NCBI RefSeq assembly: GCF_963924675.1
Contig: NC_089221.1
Span: forward strand, 9,049,851-9,113,850
Direction of reading: 5' to 3'
Source: Phocoena phocoena
Lineage: Eukaryota > Chordata > Mammalia > Artiodactyla > Phocoenidae
DNA length: 64,000 nucleotides
The notes beneath the pieces are model-generated. The model did not search any database and was not told the origin of the DNA. It worked only from the letters and a program-made list of their open reading frames with translations. Positions 11,893 to 23,204 of this stretch are shown here, piece by piece. A program made the position numbers and the translations under genes. Each line of letters opens with the position of its first letter. The first letter of the stretch is position 1.

Positions 11893-12133
11893 CCTCAACC
11901 TCGGTACTGCTGACGTTTTGGTCTGGATACTTCTTTGTTGCAGGGGCAGTCCTGCACATGGTAGGATTTGTATGAGCATCCCTGGCCTCCACTCACTAGA
12001 TGCTACCTGCTAGCATCCCCCTCCTCTCTAATCCCCAGCTGTGACAACCAAAGATGTCTTGAGACATCACCCGGTGTTCTCCAGGGCTAACATTGCCCAC
12101 GCACCCCACCCTTCCGGTGGAAATCACTGCCCT
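11893..12133 (-). mobile_element. MER5A-like hAT-Charlie element, inverted
   Basis: The copy reads 'ttcctcaacctcggtactgc', 'tgacgttttggtctggatac', 'cctggcctccactcactaga', 'cagctgtgacaaccaaagat', 'gtcttgagacatcacccggt', and ends 'ggtggaaatcactgccct'. This is the MER5A consensus order on the minus strand, nearly full-length. It is an old non-coding DNA transposon fossil. Confidence 0.85.
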
Positions 12134-12570
12134 AGAGATAATGAAGATCCTTACTAATACTCCAAGCGCATGACGTGCTCTCAATGCATTTCTATTTAAA
12201 GAATGACACAAAGAGGTTTCTGGTTAATTTGCACAGAAGCTGAGCCCTTGTGCTATAAAATGTTGAACTCTCTTTTTTAGGTGACCCTCGGCAACACAGA
12301 ATGACAAAGCTGAAATGTAATCAAAAAGCTCGTTCAAGGCTCTGGGTAGAGTTCCAAATCCTCCAGATTATATGAGTTCATTATATTAGTTCATGTTGGG
12401 TCTCTTCTAGTGGACAAATTGGATTTTTTTTTTAAAGCATGGCAGTTGGATTTATAATAATATTTAGGATTAAAAGGGAGGATGAGGGAAAACCTATCTT
12501 CTCTTGTCATGAATGCCCTTAATCGAATTTTAGAATGTCTGTTTGGAAGAGCAAGTTAAATGTTGCTCAG
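12134..12570. other. Sequence without a recognised gene or repeat
   Basis: AT-rich sequence with no recognisable exon or repeat. Confidence 0.4.
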
Positions 12571-12587
12571 ACAGAATGTAGTAAAGA

Positions 12588-12925
12588 TGAGGACTTCCCC
12601 GGTGGTGCAGTGGTTAAGAATCTACCTGCCAATGCTGGGGACATGGGTTCGAGCCCTGGTCTGGGAAGATTCCACATGCCGCAGAGCAACTAAGCCTGTG
12701 CACCGCAACTACTGAGCCTGCACTCTAGAGCCCGTGCGCCACAACTACTGAAGCCCGCGCACCTAGAGCCTGTGCTTCGCAACAAGAGAAGACACCACAA
12801 TGAGAAGCCTGTGCATTGCAAACTAAGAGTAGCCCCCGCTCACCACAACTAGAGAAAGCCCACGTGTAGCAACGGAGACCCAACACAGCCACAAATTTAA
12901 AAAGATACAAAAAAAATTAAAAAAA
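12588..12925 (+). mobile_element. Long CHR-type SINE
   Basis: The head 'gaggacttccccggtggtgc' holds an A box, and 'gggttcgagccctggtctgg' holds the B box. The body then repeats short phrases such as 'gagcctgcactctagagccc', 'gcaactactgagcctg' and 'cgcaacaagagaag', giving a longer unit than the other SINEs here. It ends A-rich. 'agaatgtagtaaagatg' (about 12573) and 'agaatgtagtgaacatg' (12926) form the target duplication, with two mismatches, so this is an older copy. Confidence 0.9.
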
Positions 12926-13026
12926 AGAATGTAGTGAACATGTGCAGATGCTTCCACGTGGTCAAAGTAAAAACAGATCCAAGATGCTCAAGGATCCCAA
13001 GAAAAATGAGCTACAGTGAACTCCTG

Positions 13027-13692
13027 TGATGGTTCATTTTATGTGTTAACTTGGCTGGGCCATGATGCCTAGATATTTGGTCAAACACTATTCTGGATGT
13101 TTCTGTGAGGGTGTTTTTGGTTGAGATTCACATTTAAATCAGTGAACTCTGAGTGAAGCAGTTTACCTTCCATAATGTGGGTGGGCCTCATCCAATCACT
13201 TGAAGGCCTGAAGAGAACACAAGACTGTCCTCCTCAGAGAAGAGTGAAAGCTGCCAGCAGAATGCCTTTGGACTTGAACTGCATTGGCTCTTCTCCCCGC
13301 TGGCCCACCCTGCAGATTTTGGACTTGTGAGCCTCCATAATCACATGAACCAATTCTTTAAATCTCTTTATCTATCCATCTATCTATTATCTACCTGCTT
13401 CTTTATATCTATTCTATCTATCTATCTATCATCTACCTAGTTCTTTATATCTATCATCTATCAATCTATCATCTATCCATCTATATCTACCTATCATCTA
13501 TCATCTATCATTTATCACCTATCTACCTATCATCTATCTATCCATCTATCTATCCATCTATCTATCCATCCATCTACCCATCCATCTACCCATCCATCTA
13601 TCCATCCATCCATCTATCCATCTATCATCTATCCATCAATCTATCACCCATCCCCTGTTGCTCTGTCTCTATGGAGAACCCCGGCTAATACA
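13027..13692 (+). mobile_element. LTR-like element (TG...CTAATACA) with internal tetranucleotide array
   Basis: The element begins 'tgatggttcattttatgtgt' and ends 'ggagaaccccggctaataca', so it has TG...CA ends and the CTAATACA terminus typical of MaLR/ERVL-type LTRs. Conserved blocks include 'gcctagatatttggtcaaac', 'atgtgggtgggcctcatcca' and 'gagcctccataatcacatga'. Flanking heptamers actcctg (13020) and actgctg (13693) match at 6 of 7 positions. I do not name the subfamily. It has no coding capacity. Confidence 0.7.
13362..13648 (+). repeat. (ATCT)n/(ATCC)n tetranucleotide array within the LTR-like element
   Basis: About 285 bp of ATCT units mixed with ATCC and short 'tcatctatc' interruptions. 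ATCT dominates at the 5' side and ATCC at about 13560-13625. It occupies the place where related copies have a short 'aaatctctttctatatat' stretch near the polyadenylation region, so it is an expansion inside the element. Confidence 0.92.
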
Positions 13693-15635
13693 ACTGCTGA
13701 GGCTATTTCCAGTGCCCAGCATTTCCTGTTAACCGCCACCATCCCCTCACCTTCTCTCCGCTCTTCAGGAGCGTAAGGCTGTAGACGCCTCCTGGGAGGG
13801 TTTACGAAATGCTTTTTGGTTTTTTGTTTTGTTTTTGTTTTTATACTGCAGAGGCAGCAGCATGCCAAGTCTTGGGGAAGAAAAGTTTACTTTGGGGTTT
13901 GTAGAGGGAAGCATTTAACCAGCATGGCAGCTGTGAAGTTAGAAAAAGCTGCAGGACCACAGAAGAACCCCACAGACTGCAGAGGCAAGAGGCAGATGTT
14001 TCCAAAAGAATTCATTGATTAAAAACCCTCTGGGTCTGGCAGTATCTCCCCCCACCCAGGCCCTCCCCGCTGCCCTTTCTCGGGGTGCCCGAGCCCGCCG
14101 CCCATAGGGGTCGGGCAGTCCCTCCACGTCACGTGGGCCTGTCACACCTGCAGCCTTTCTCCTGAGCACACACGGGCTCACTGCATCCACACCTGGCTTG
14201 TGGAAGAGCCAGGACCAGGTCCGGGAGCAGGCTCGTTTCAGGCTGGCGTGCGCTGGTGCACGCTTGAGTCAGCGTAACCTATTAGTGTGTGCTAAACGCT
14301 CATCTCAGGGCCGGGTTTCCTTTGCACCTGCCCCTCAGACTCCTGGCATGTGCTTTAATCGGGTGGAGTCTCATGGTATCTCTGGTCCTACATCATAAAC
14401 GAACAACAACCACAATAATGATGGTAAGCTAACATCAACTGAACGCTCGTGCAGCCCCATCAGGGAGGTTCTGGAGGGTTCCTCTTGCTGGTGATGAAGC
14501 TGGGCGCCGAGAAGAAAACCCCGCTGCCCAGGTCCTGCAGGTACCGAGTGGGGACGTGGGCATGGACTCCGAGGGCGCATGCTTGCTCCCCGGCTGTACC
14601 GCCGGCTCGCACAGCTCCATCAGGGGCTGACTCTGGTTTGAGGATGCAGCTGAGGCGTCCTCTGAAGCCGGCAGGCATGGATGCCGCAGGCGTGGACCTG
14701 AGGACCAGCACAGTTCTTTCTCCCTGGACCCGGGGAGGAAATGTCCCAGGGCTTCTCAGCCCCCAAGGAGGGCACATGCCAAGAAGGGAGCTGGTCTCCC
14801 CAGGTCTGGCCAGGGCAGCAGTGGGCCTCACACATGGCCCACCGGGGGCTTGGCAAGGGGGTGTCTGCTTCCCGGGTGACCCTGGGTGGGCACGGGGCTC
14901 TGGGTCCCAGGGGCGGCGGCCAGGTGAGGCGGTGGCATGGGAAGGCGATGTGCTCTGCTCAATAACCTCTCAAGGCTGGACTTGATCTGGTAACGCTTGT
15001 AAGCTGTGAGGGGACTTCTTGCCAAAACCATTCAAGGACTGAGCTTCGTACTGGGGTGACATGAGCCCAGAGACGGGGGGCACAGCGTGCTGGAGCCGGG
15101 GCAAAAGCCAGCCTTGTCGACCTCTGGGTCACACGGAGCCCGCAGAGGGTCCTTTGGTCCTCAGGATGTCCGTCCCCACTCCACTGACCACTAACTGGGC
15201 CTCCGGCCTCCTCTGTGCTTCCTTGCTGCTGTTCTGGCACACAGTCTAGACTGGCACTGATCCAACCATCCCCTTCTGGAATCTTCTCTCCTTGCTAACC
15301 CCCAGTCTCTGCACCATCCCAGCATGTTTTCCATGTTGGAAGCCCTGTTCTACTGATACTGGTTTCCATGTTAACCAGGAGGTTAATCTCCACAATTTTC
15401 TTTTCATGTTTACAAGACGCTGCGTACAAAATGGCCCATTTAGACAGGCGGAGAACTGAGGTCCCGAGATGCTAGTTGAGGAACTTCTCGCTCCAGTAGG
15501 GGCCAGGTGTGAACCAGGCAGGTGTGAGGCTGCCGCAGTGCAAAGCCCACCACCCCACACTCTTCCTCAAGCCCCCCCCCATCACTTTACAGTTACCGGT
15601 GACTTCCTTACGGCTCCCATAAGGAGGTGTACGAT
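13693..15635. other. GC-rich sequence without a recognised gene
   Basis: From 14040 to 15250 the sequence is GC-rich with a moderate number of CG dinucleotides (for example 14085-14125 and 14520-14610). Overlapping open frames of 60-180 codons occur on both strands, the longest at 14449-14985 (+). They have no recognisable domain and look like products of GC-rich composition. I see no clear splice-bounded exon. Confidence 0.4.
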
Positions 15636-15639
15636 TCCA

Positions 15640-15973
15640 TGGGTCTAGCATATTCACAGACATGTGCGAGCATCCTCTCAGTTGATTTTAGAACATTTCC
15701 ATCACCTGAAAAAGAAACCGTTTCCTTTAGCTCTCACCCCCTGTATCCTCCCTGCCCGCTCACCAGCTCTGAGCAGCTGCTGTCTCTAGATATTTCCCTA
15801 TTCTGGACATTTCACATAAATGGAATCGTATAATACGTGGTCTTCTGTGGCTGGCTTCTTTCACCGAGCATGTTTTCAAGGTTCACTCGTATTGCGCCGT
15901 ATATCAGTACTGCATTCCTTTGTATGGACAAATAATGGAATAATATTTTACAGTGGAATATTATTCCATTTGC

Positions 15974-16004
<31 letters not shown>

Positions 16005-16446
16005 ACATTTTGTTTATTCATTCCTCAGTTGATGGACCTATTTGGGTTGTTTCTACCTTTTGGCTGTTATATGTAATGCTGTCCTAAACATCTGTGTACA
16101 AGTTTTTGCATAGACACTTGTTTTCATTTCTTTCAGGTATATACCTAGGAATAGATATTCTGGGTCACACGGTAACTCTATGTTTAATCGTCTGAAGAAC
16201 TGCCAGACTGTTTTCCCAAGGACTGCGCCATCTTACATTCTCTGTATGAGGCACGGTATGAGGGTTCTGATTTCTCCACATCTTCATCAACGCTTGTTAT
16301 TATTTGGATTTTTGATCCTGGCCATCTTCGTGGGTGTGAAGTGGTATCTCACTGTGATTTCGATTTGCATCTCTCTGGTGACTCATATCGAGCATCTTTC
16401 AGGTATTTATTGGCCATTTGTGTATCTTCCCTGGACAAGCGTTGGC
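15640..16446 (-). mobile_element. Older LINE-1 3' region (L1M-type), inverted
   Basis: Words of the reversed L1M 3' UTR run in order: 'ttttagaacatttccatcac', 'ttctggacatttcacataaa', 'ttctgtggctggcttctttc', 'cagttgatggacctatttgg', 'aggtatatacctaggaatag', 'gtgggtgtgaagtggtatct', and 'ttggccatttgtgtatcttc'. A TG run interrupts it at 15972-16001. Non-coding. Confidence 0.87.
15972..16001 (+). repeat. (TG)n microsatellite
   Basis: Fifteen or so TG dinucleotides sit within the inverted L1, where related copies have a TATA-like stretch after 'ggaatattattccatt'. Confidence 0.93.
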
Positions 16447-16449
16447 TAA

Positions 16450-16570
16450 CAATGACTCTGGACCCTGGGCACCAAGCTTCAGTCTTCCCATCTGTAAAAT
16501 GGGATGACCACTGCCCATGCAGCACTCTTACAAAAGACAAGGTGTAGGCTGTAGAAACACTGTGACTCTG
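16450..16570 (+). mobile_element. Possible MIR fragment
   Basis: Only 'cagtcttcccatctgtaaaatggg' -like sequence near 16480-16504 resembles the MIR core; the rest is too diverged. Low confidence. Confidence 0.4.
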
Positions 16571-16574
16571 ATCT

Positions 16575-16860
16575 GAGGACACGTGCGGTTGAGAACTGCA
16601 GTCTCAGGAGCTACTGAAACCGGGGGTAGACAGCCCCCTGTAGCCTGGGGGTACCCATCCCTTGGCACCTCTGCCCTGCTCTCCTCCCCTTACCCCTGCA
16701 CACAGGCTTTGACTGCTCCGTGGCCAGCAACACTGTAACGAAATCTGTGGCGGGTGAAGCCTTCTCATAGTAAAGCTCATTCAGGAAAGCAATTTACCAA
16801 ATGAACAGCTGTTCAAATGCTGTGAGCGGGGAGATAGGTTTCTGGCTTTTCAGCATATGG
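16575..16860. other. Short unassigned stretch
   Basis: No recognisable gene or repeat. Confidence 0.4.
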
Positions 16861-16861
16861 T

Positions 16862-17323
16862 TGATGTCCTGAGTTGAATAGTGTCTCTCCCAGAAGACAC
16901 TATTTCGGGTCCTAACCCCCAGTGTCTGTGAATACGACCTTATTTGGAAACAGGGTCCTTGCAGATCTAATTTGTTGAGATGAGGTCACACTGGATCAGG
17001 GTGGGCTCTGGTCCAGCGACCGTTGTCCTTAGAAGGGGAAGGAAATTTGGACACAGATACACAAGAAGACGTCCATGTGACAACAGAAGCAGAGACTGAA
17101 CTTATGCTGTGACAAGTTGATGATCGCCAAGCATTGCCAGCAGCTGCCACGAGTGGAAGGGGCCGAGAATGACCCTCGCCTGGAGCCTTCTGGGGGAATA
17201 TGGCCCTGCCCACACCTTGACTGCAAACTTCTAGCATCCAGAGCTGTGAGGTAACACATTTCCATTGTTTTAAGCCACCCAGTGTGTGGTACTTTGTTAT
17301 GGTGGCAATGGGGAACTAACACA
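16862..17323 (+). mobile_element. MLT1-type MaLR LTR
   Basis: Begins 'tgatgtcctgagttgaatag', continues with 'ggtcctaacccccagtgtct', 'ccttatttggaaacagggtc', 'gagatgaggtcacactggat', 'gaaatttggacacagataca', 'ttaagccacccagtgtgtgg', and ends 'gggaactaacaca'. This is the full MLT1 order with TG...CA ends. It is a solo LTR; no viral genes adjoin it. Confidence 0.88.
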
Positions 17324-17488
17324 GGTGACAATGACGTCAGTTAACAATGTGCAAAAGCCCTGGGGTGGGGGGGGATCCTGCTCCACGGTGAGTCTGTGTT
17401 TGGCATGTCTATTCATATTTATGTACCGAGAATGACTCTCTACCCAGTGATACTGAATGCATAAGACCCTCACTCCATCCTCAGGTTA

Positions 17489-17571
17489 TTGGGTTGGCCA
17501 AAACGTTCATTCGGGTTCTCCTGTAAGATGTTACAGAAAAAAACCTGAATGAACTTCTTGGCCAACCCAAC
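17489..17571. mobile_element. Mariner-derived MITE, near-perfect hairpin
   Basis: Two arms pair almost fully: 'ttgggttggccaaaacgttc' at the left and its partner ending 'cttcttggccaacccaa' at the right, with a short 'gtaagatgttac' centre that is itself partly palindromic. TA lies just outside or near both ends, as in Tc1/mariner insertions. This short hairpin family is common in cetartiodactyls, and in cattle related copies underlie the miR-2284/2285 group. It encodes no protein. Whether it is transcribed cannot be seen. Confidence 0.88.
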
Positions 17572-17579
17572 AGTAAGGG

Positions 17580-20500
17580 AGATGGATGCGTGAATACAAA
17601 CTGCAGGGCCCAGAGGTGACCCTAAGGGGTAAGGAGAGGTGAGGCTTGTTGGGAGATGCAGACTCTGGCCATACCTGCCACCCCCAGGCTCAGGGTTGCC
17701 AGGCTGCCCCCGAGGTCCTCATCAGGTGAAAACACCTCAGAGTCTCTCCCAACTCAAATGTGTAGTCTGATTCTGGATCTTGAGGTTTAGTGATTGTGAT
17801 TATTTTCTCATCCTGATCATAAAGCTTCCAGAAGACCTTTGGATAAATTAGTTTATTCATCAAAAGCTGCATACAGCCATCCCCGGGCTTACTACTAATC
17901 ATTCCTTCTAAGTCTGTTCCCAAAGGGCCTTCCCAGCACGGGGCCAGCTGCTGAACCCAAGGAATGCGTTTTAATCCACTGCATTAAGCTTTTCCATTTT
18001 ATGACATTTTAAAGTAGACGATTAGACTCAAGGTGCCTGCTGTCCAATAGTTTGGCTTTGTGTCTGGGAAACAGTTTGTGAAAATACCCCTCATTTTTGC
18101 ATGTTCGTATTTCTATTGAAACCATCTTGCAACTCCAATAAAATGAGAAGGAAAAGTCTCTGAGATGTAAGAAAAAACAAACCATGAGAAGAAATGCAGG
18201 AGCTTTATTATAATCATTATTCTTCTTGAGGTTAACCATCGATAAACTCATTCAGAAGAACATTTTGCTTTCAGTGATCTACAGATACATGCCAGATGTA
18301 GCTAAAAGGACAAGAAAAATGCACCTTGGGAAACAGCATGGCAGTCCTGGCTGCCACACTAAAAAGTATCAAGGATGCGTCTTCATCTCTGCACCAGAGG
18401 GTGCAGTGGTCCACAGACTGACCTAGTGCTGCCTGTTCTCAGCATCCTTCTGAGATGCCGGCTCCAGGAGACGGCCGGGAGGAGGCTGCCCGCCCTATCT
18501 GCATCTCTAAAAGCCAGCCTCAGTTTTTAGCAACATCTCAGCGATTAAGAAGTATGAGAGGTGACTACACGGTGCCTTGAGGGTGAGACCCCGGCTGCCG
18601 CAAGTCAGTGAGATGGGAAACCAAATGTTGCCTTTAGGATGTTAAGCAGGGCCAGCTTTTTCCTTAGGAAAGGGTGAGAGCTGGGTCTGCTAGGTCTGTG
18701 TCACCTTTACCGGTCACGGACGTGGAGCTGGAAAGGGCATCAGAAAGGCTGTGGTGTGCGCACTGCTGACCCCGCGGCAAACACCATGCTGGCAAGCGTG
18801 CCAGCTGGGCTACACCCTCTCCCAAAGCATCTGCTCCGGGAGATTTGAACATCTGAGTAAACGAGCCCATTGGCTTTTCAGAAAAGCAGAGCACCCAATA
18901 GCCATCAGCCACCGAGCAGTCTAAGGCAGCTTTGGGTAGGAAACCCGGGCAGAAAGCGTAGGATAATTTGAGAGGCCCAAGTGAACACGGGCCCAGGTAC
19001 ATGTGCCCTTGGGCAGAGGGAGTTCCTGACACTTCGACTGATGGACAAACAGGCTTTTCTAGCTCAAATGGCACGTGGTAATTCTACTTTGCCCTAGGGA
19101 GACAAAGGGCAGGTTCTCGTCTCGTCTTCCCACGTGGTCAGTGCTTTTGCTCTAGTGTTCCAGAATTAGCTAGGCATCTATTCCTCCACCTGGTCAGTGA
19201 TCACTCCCAGAGCTCAAGAGCAGCTCTAGAGGTGATTACTGAAAAAATGAAGGTTTGCCTTGATTTCGCGGCAAGCCTGTCTGGATGGTGGGGCAATGCA
19301 GGACTTGGGACCCACACTGAGAAACCTCATTCTGGAAGTATTCCCTTTGGGCAAATTTTTCAGCAAGATGACCCCTGGAATGAAAGAGCCGTTTCAAAGC
19401 TGTAAGCTTTTCCCTGGTTTTCCTGGGAGTGCTTGGTGTCGCCCTGTGCTGTGATCCCTCATCACACAAAGGAGAGAAATGCAGTGACGCTGTTGCCTGT
19501 TTCAAAAGTCTCCCCTGCTCAGTTTTTCTGTAATTAACGCTCTCATCTCTTTCTCTCCCCACTAGGTATTAAGACTTTATTGTCCTCTTACCGAAAAGCA
19601 TGAAATGATTGAGTTTTCCCCTGACCTGATCTAACCCTCCCAAATTTGTGCCCGCTTGTTTTTAAGACCAGGGCAACTGATAAACCGGAACTGAAGCTAA
19701 ACTCTGAACAATTCCATTTCACTCAAGTCTTAGCAAGTTCTGCTAACGGCACTTGTAGCGCCAGTGATTCGCAGACAACATCTGCCAGGACTCCCTGGAA
19801 ACAAGCTTTGGGGTCTGATTCTAGCTTTAGATATGGAAATTCAAGGCAAAGGAAGGGGCGCTTTGCTCTGTCTTAAATTTCCCAAGGGAGCAGTGTCTTG
19901 AAGAAAATACCAGTTCTCTTTGCTGGGGAAATACCAAGTGTCGGGGAACTGAGGCCCGGCTGGTGAGGGTGCTGGGTCCTCGCCAGTCACTTGCGAGGCT
20001 GCTGGATGTGCTGTGTCCTCGGGGAAGAGTGCTTGTCTATGGAGGCGTGGGGCTTCTGGTGGGCCACCTGGGCAGCCGCCGGGGGGAAGTCCTTGTCGCC
20101 CTGGCGGGAGACACGGAAAGCACTGGCTCATCGACCGTGAACAGCTGAGTGAGTACGTGAAGCAAGACGCAAACCCAGCATCTTCTGGCTTCCCTCTGGG
20201 GACGGGGCGGGTGGGTGATGGAGTGGGGAACCTGTCGGCAGGTAGAAGCCTGTCTCCTGGGACTGCTGGGGGTCCTGAAGCTCTCTGGAGAGCCCAAGCA
20301 GGCACCAAGGCCCGTGTCCCTTCCAGAAGGTGAGAAAGCTCGCTGTCTCTGCCGCCACGCCATGGGATAAGGTACCATATGACTCACTCAGAACTAAGCT
20401 GGGTGTTGGATGGCTTTCTTCTGCTAGAACAGTTCTTGTGATTTTTTTTTGAATTGAGGGGCAAGACAGAACCAAATCCAGGGTCTTAAATTCAGATTTG

Positions 20501-21025
20501 CTGCCACAGCTGCGAGCTGGGCCTGGAGCGCTCGTTGGGAAGGAAACACACAGGGCAGGGCTGGAAGCTGTGAGATAAGCCAGGTTCAACCAGCCGAGTC
20601 TCAGAGAAGGTACCCGGCTGTTTTTCATGGAGGAATTGCCTTCTTGTGCATTTGTGACAGGGGCTGGGGTCCAGCCCACCCCAGGCAGGACAGAGCCATG
20701 GTGAGCTCTTGGCTGAGCTGTGGGGTGACCTCAGATTTGTGTGGGCATTTAACTTCCTCGCACGTAGTAGATGTGCCATCCGTCTGTCCCAGGGTCCCTG
20801 GATGGCTGTGCTGAGCTCTCCCCAACAGTGGCATTTTCTTTACACATCATATGCTAAGGGCTCGAATGGGCTGTGAGCCGCAGATCAATGGATAGAATTA
20901 GTGCACTGTCCCCCACATGGGGGCTTGCTGGGGGGAGGTCTGCAGTTACAAAACCGTTAGGTCTCACAAGAAGAGGGGGCTCTTGAAAGGCAAAGAGAGT
21001 GACCCAAACCCATCAGTTTGGTTCA
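17580..21025. other. Sequence without a recognised gene or repeat
   Basis: About 3.4 kb without a clear repeat or exon. Minus-strand open frames at 17690-17923, 18664-19074 and 20128-20679 (up to 183 codons) have no motif I recognise. The 17690-17923 product contains a hydrophobic and charged mix (LLMNKLIYPKVFWKLYDQ) that could be a fossil coding piece, but I cannot assign it. Confidence 0.35.
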
Positions 21026-21029
21026 GAGG

Positions 21030-21315
21030 GCAGCAACTATCTTCTGTAATGGGCCAGAGAGTAAATATTTTAGGCTTTTCAGGTCATACTCTCTGCACTC
21101 TGCCAGTGCAGCATGAAAGGACCGTAGATGATATACATCCATGAATAGCAAGGCTGTGTGCCACTAAAACTTTATCCATGGACACAGAAATTTAAAGTCC
21201 ATGTAACTTTCACATCACGCCATATAGTTCTTATTTCAAATTTTCAACCGTTTAAAATGTAAAAACAGTCTCAGCTCACAGATCACCCTGAAAGCCTTTG
21301 CCGACCCTGGCTGAG
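21030..21315 (+). mobile_element. hAT-type DNA transposon remnant
   Basis: Reads 'tcttctgtaatgggccagag', 'agtaaatattttaggctttt', 'caggtcatactctctgcact', 'actaaaactttatccatgga', and ends 'gcctttgccgaccctgg'. It matches the reverse of 6850-7065, so both are copies of one old non-autonomous family. No coding capacity. Confidence 0.75.
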
Positions 21316-22150
21316 CCTAAAGAGAAGGGAGACGGGCGAGGACAGAGGAGAGGCAGCTGCACCAGCTCGGGCTCCACGTCACCACCGTCCCATCTGCCCC
21401 TGACGGGCGGATGTGCAGAAGCACGCTCCATGGACAGGGGGTGATTGATTAAGTGACCTCCAGACCTGGGTGGACAGGTGGGGTTGAATAAGGACAGGAG
21501 GAATCAGGACATCGCGGGCTGAGGCCTCAATGTGATGAAAGGGCTCTTACCCGGGCGATAACACCGGAGATGAACACGGTCGGTCTGGGTGGACTGGAAG
21601 ACAAGAAGGAAAACGCATTGACCATCACGACTGACAACAGAGGCACACGCAGGTGACGAGAACGTGGAGACTGGTTTCAGGGCCGTGTGACAAACAAGGA
21701 CCCTCGGGAGGGCGCGGGAAGCGGGAGGCACACCTCTTCCCGTTATTTCATCACATGGACCCGCTGGCTGCTGCACTCGGGACACTCGCGGGTCCTCCTC
21801 CTGCGGAGGCTGAGCTCAGGCAGAGAGCGGAGAGCGATCGTAGCAGACAGCGGGCGCGTCACCAAAGGGCCCTCTTTCGGTTTTTGGTTAATCCTTAAAC
21901 TGTAACTGTGGGCAAGCGCAGTAGTTTTGGTCTCAAGAGATATGGACCTGGGTGCTCCCCGGAGCAGGGGAGGAGCAGGGTCATGCTGGATAAATGGGAG
22001 ACTCCAACCAGGGAGCTTCCTGTCCTATGGGCTGAGGGGCTACCCTTTCAGAGTCCTCGCAGAGTCCACGGCTTCCGGAAGCTTCTAACAGGGGAGATCC
22101 CAGAGCCTATGCAAAGCTCCTGGCCCCTACGGGACCCCAAGTATTAAAAA
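21316..22150. other. Sequence without a recognised gene or repeat
   Basis: GC-moderate with scattered CG dinucleotides (for example 21710-21860). Short overlapping open frames only. Confidence 0.4.
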
Positions 22151-22154
22151 CATT

Positions 22155-22255
22155 TGGTCCTTTGTATATATGTACCACATCTTCTTTATCCAATCCTCCA
22201 CTGATGGACATTTAGGTTGCCTCTATGTCCTGGCTATTGTAAATAGTACTGCAGT

Positions 22256-22307
<52 letters not shown>

Positions 22308-22775
22308 GGAATATTACTCAGCCATAAAAAAGAATGAAATAATGCCGTTTGCAGCAGCATGGAGGGACTTGGAGATCGTCATACTGAGTGAAGTCAGAGA
22401 AAGACAAATATCATATGATTTCACTTATATGTGGAATCTAAAAAAAGGGTACAAATGAACTTATCTGCAAAATAGAAAGAGTCACAGATGTAGAAAACAA
22501 ACTTATGGTTAGAAGCAGGTGAGGGGAGCTAGGGATAAACTGGGAGATTGGGATTGACATATACACACTACTATATATAAAATAGATAACTAATAAGGAC
22601 CTACTGTATAGCACAGGGAACTCTACTCAATACTCTGTAATGACCTACATGGGAAAAGAATCTAAAAAAGAGTGGGTATATGTATATGTAAAATTGATTC
22701 ACTTTGCTGTACACCTGAAACAAACACAACATTGTAAATCAACTATAATCCAATATAAATTAAAAAAAAAAAAAG
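22155..22775 (+). mobile_element. LINE-1 3' end with inverted 5' part (twin-priming structure)
   Basis: The 3' part (about 22298-22775, plus strand) runs 'acaatggaatattactcagc', 'ttcacttatatgtggaatct', 'taaggacctactgtatagca', 'cacctgaaacaaacacaaca' and ends in an A tail at 22760-22773. The 5' part (about 22155-22253) is in the opposite orientation ('tttgtatatatgtaccacat', 'gatggacatttaggttgcct'). Reversed, it is exactly the L1 sequence that normally precedes the 3' part. A CA repeat sits at the junction. No open frame survives. Confidence 0.9.
22254..22304 (+). repeat. (CA)n microsatellite at an L1 inversion junction
   Basis: About 25 CA units lie between the inverted and direct L1 parts, in the place where uninterrupted L1 has a short 'acatatatacaatgg' segment. 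Confidence 0.93.
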
Positions 22776-22784
22776 TAAGGTCCT

Positions 22785-23200
22785 TGTGAAGCTCTTGCCA
22801 TTTCTTAACCTCTTTCATGGTACTTAGCTGGCCCACCCTGTCACCAATACCGAGGGGACGGAATATAGGATCAAAGCAGTACAAGTTCATCGTTGAAAAG
22901 CAACAAGCCAAGCACGTTAAAACCACTTGCAGTTCTACCACCTGGAGATAGCCACTGTTAACATGTGGGATGTGCTTCCAGCCTTTCTTTCTATGGATAG
23001 ACAGATGCACTTGTTGTCTTCTTAAATTTCCGTTTTTCTTACCAAAAGAATCACCTTGTTTTGTCTGCTTTCTGCTTTCTGCACTTAGTATCTGGCGAGC
23101 TTACTTCTATGGTATTATAGACTCTCCTATGCCTTTAAAAAAATAACTGCATGTGTCGTAGTTTAAAAGTATCAGAACACAGTTCCAGGTAGTACATAGG
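22785..23200. mobile_element. Possible ancient interspersed repeat
   Basis: The words 'cacttgcagttctaccacct', 'agatagccactgttaacatg' and 'cttccagcctttctttctat' resemble a widespread ancient mammalian repeat, but I cannot name the family or orientation with confidence. The 5' boundary follows the L1 A tail. Confidence 0.4.
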
Positions 23201-23204
23201 TGTG

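Noticed and set aside
14449..14985. Open frame of 178 codons in GC-rich DNA as a coding exon
   Set aside because: Overlapping frames of similar length on both strands are expected from GC-rich composition; low-complexity Gly/Pro/Arg content.
17690..17923. A fossil coding piece on the minus strand
   Set aside because: The product has some protein-like character but matches nothing I know; not enough to call.
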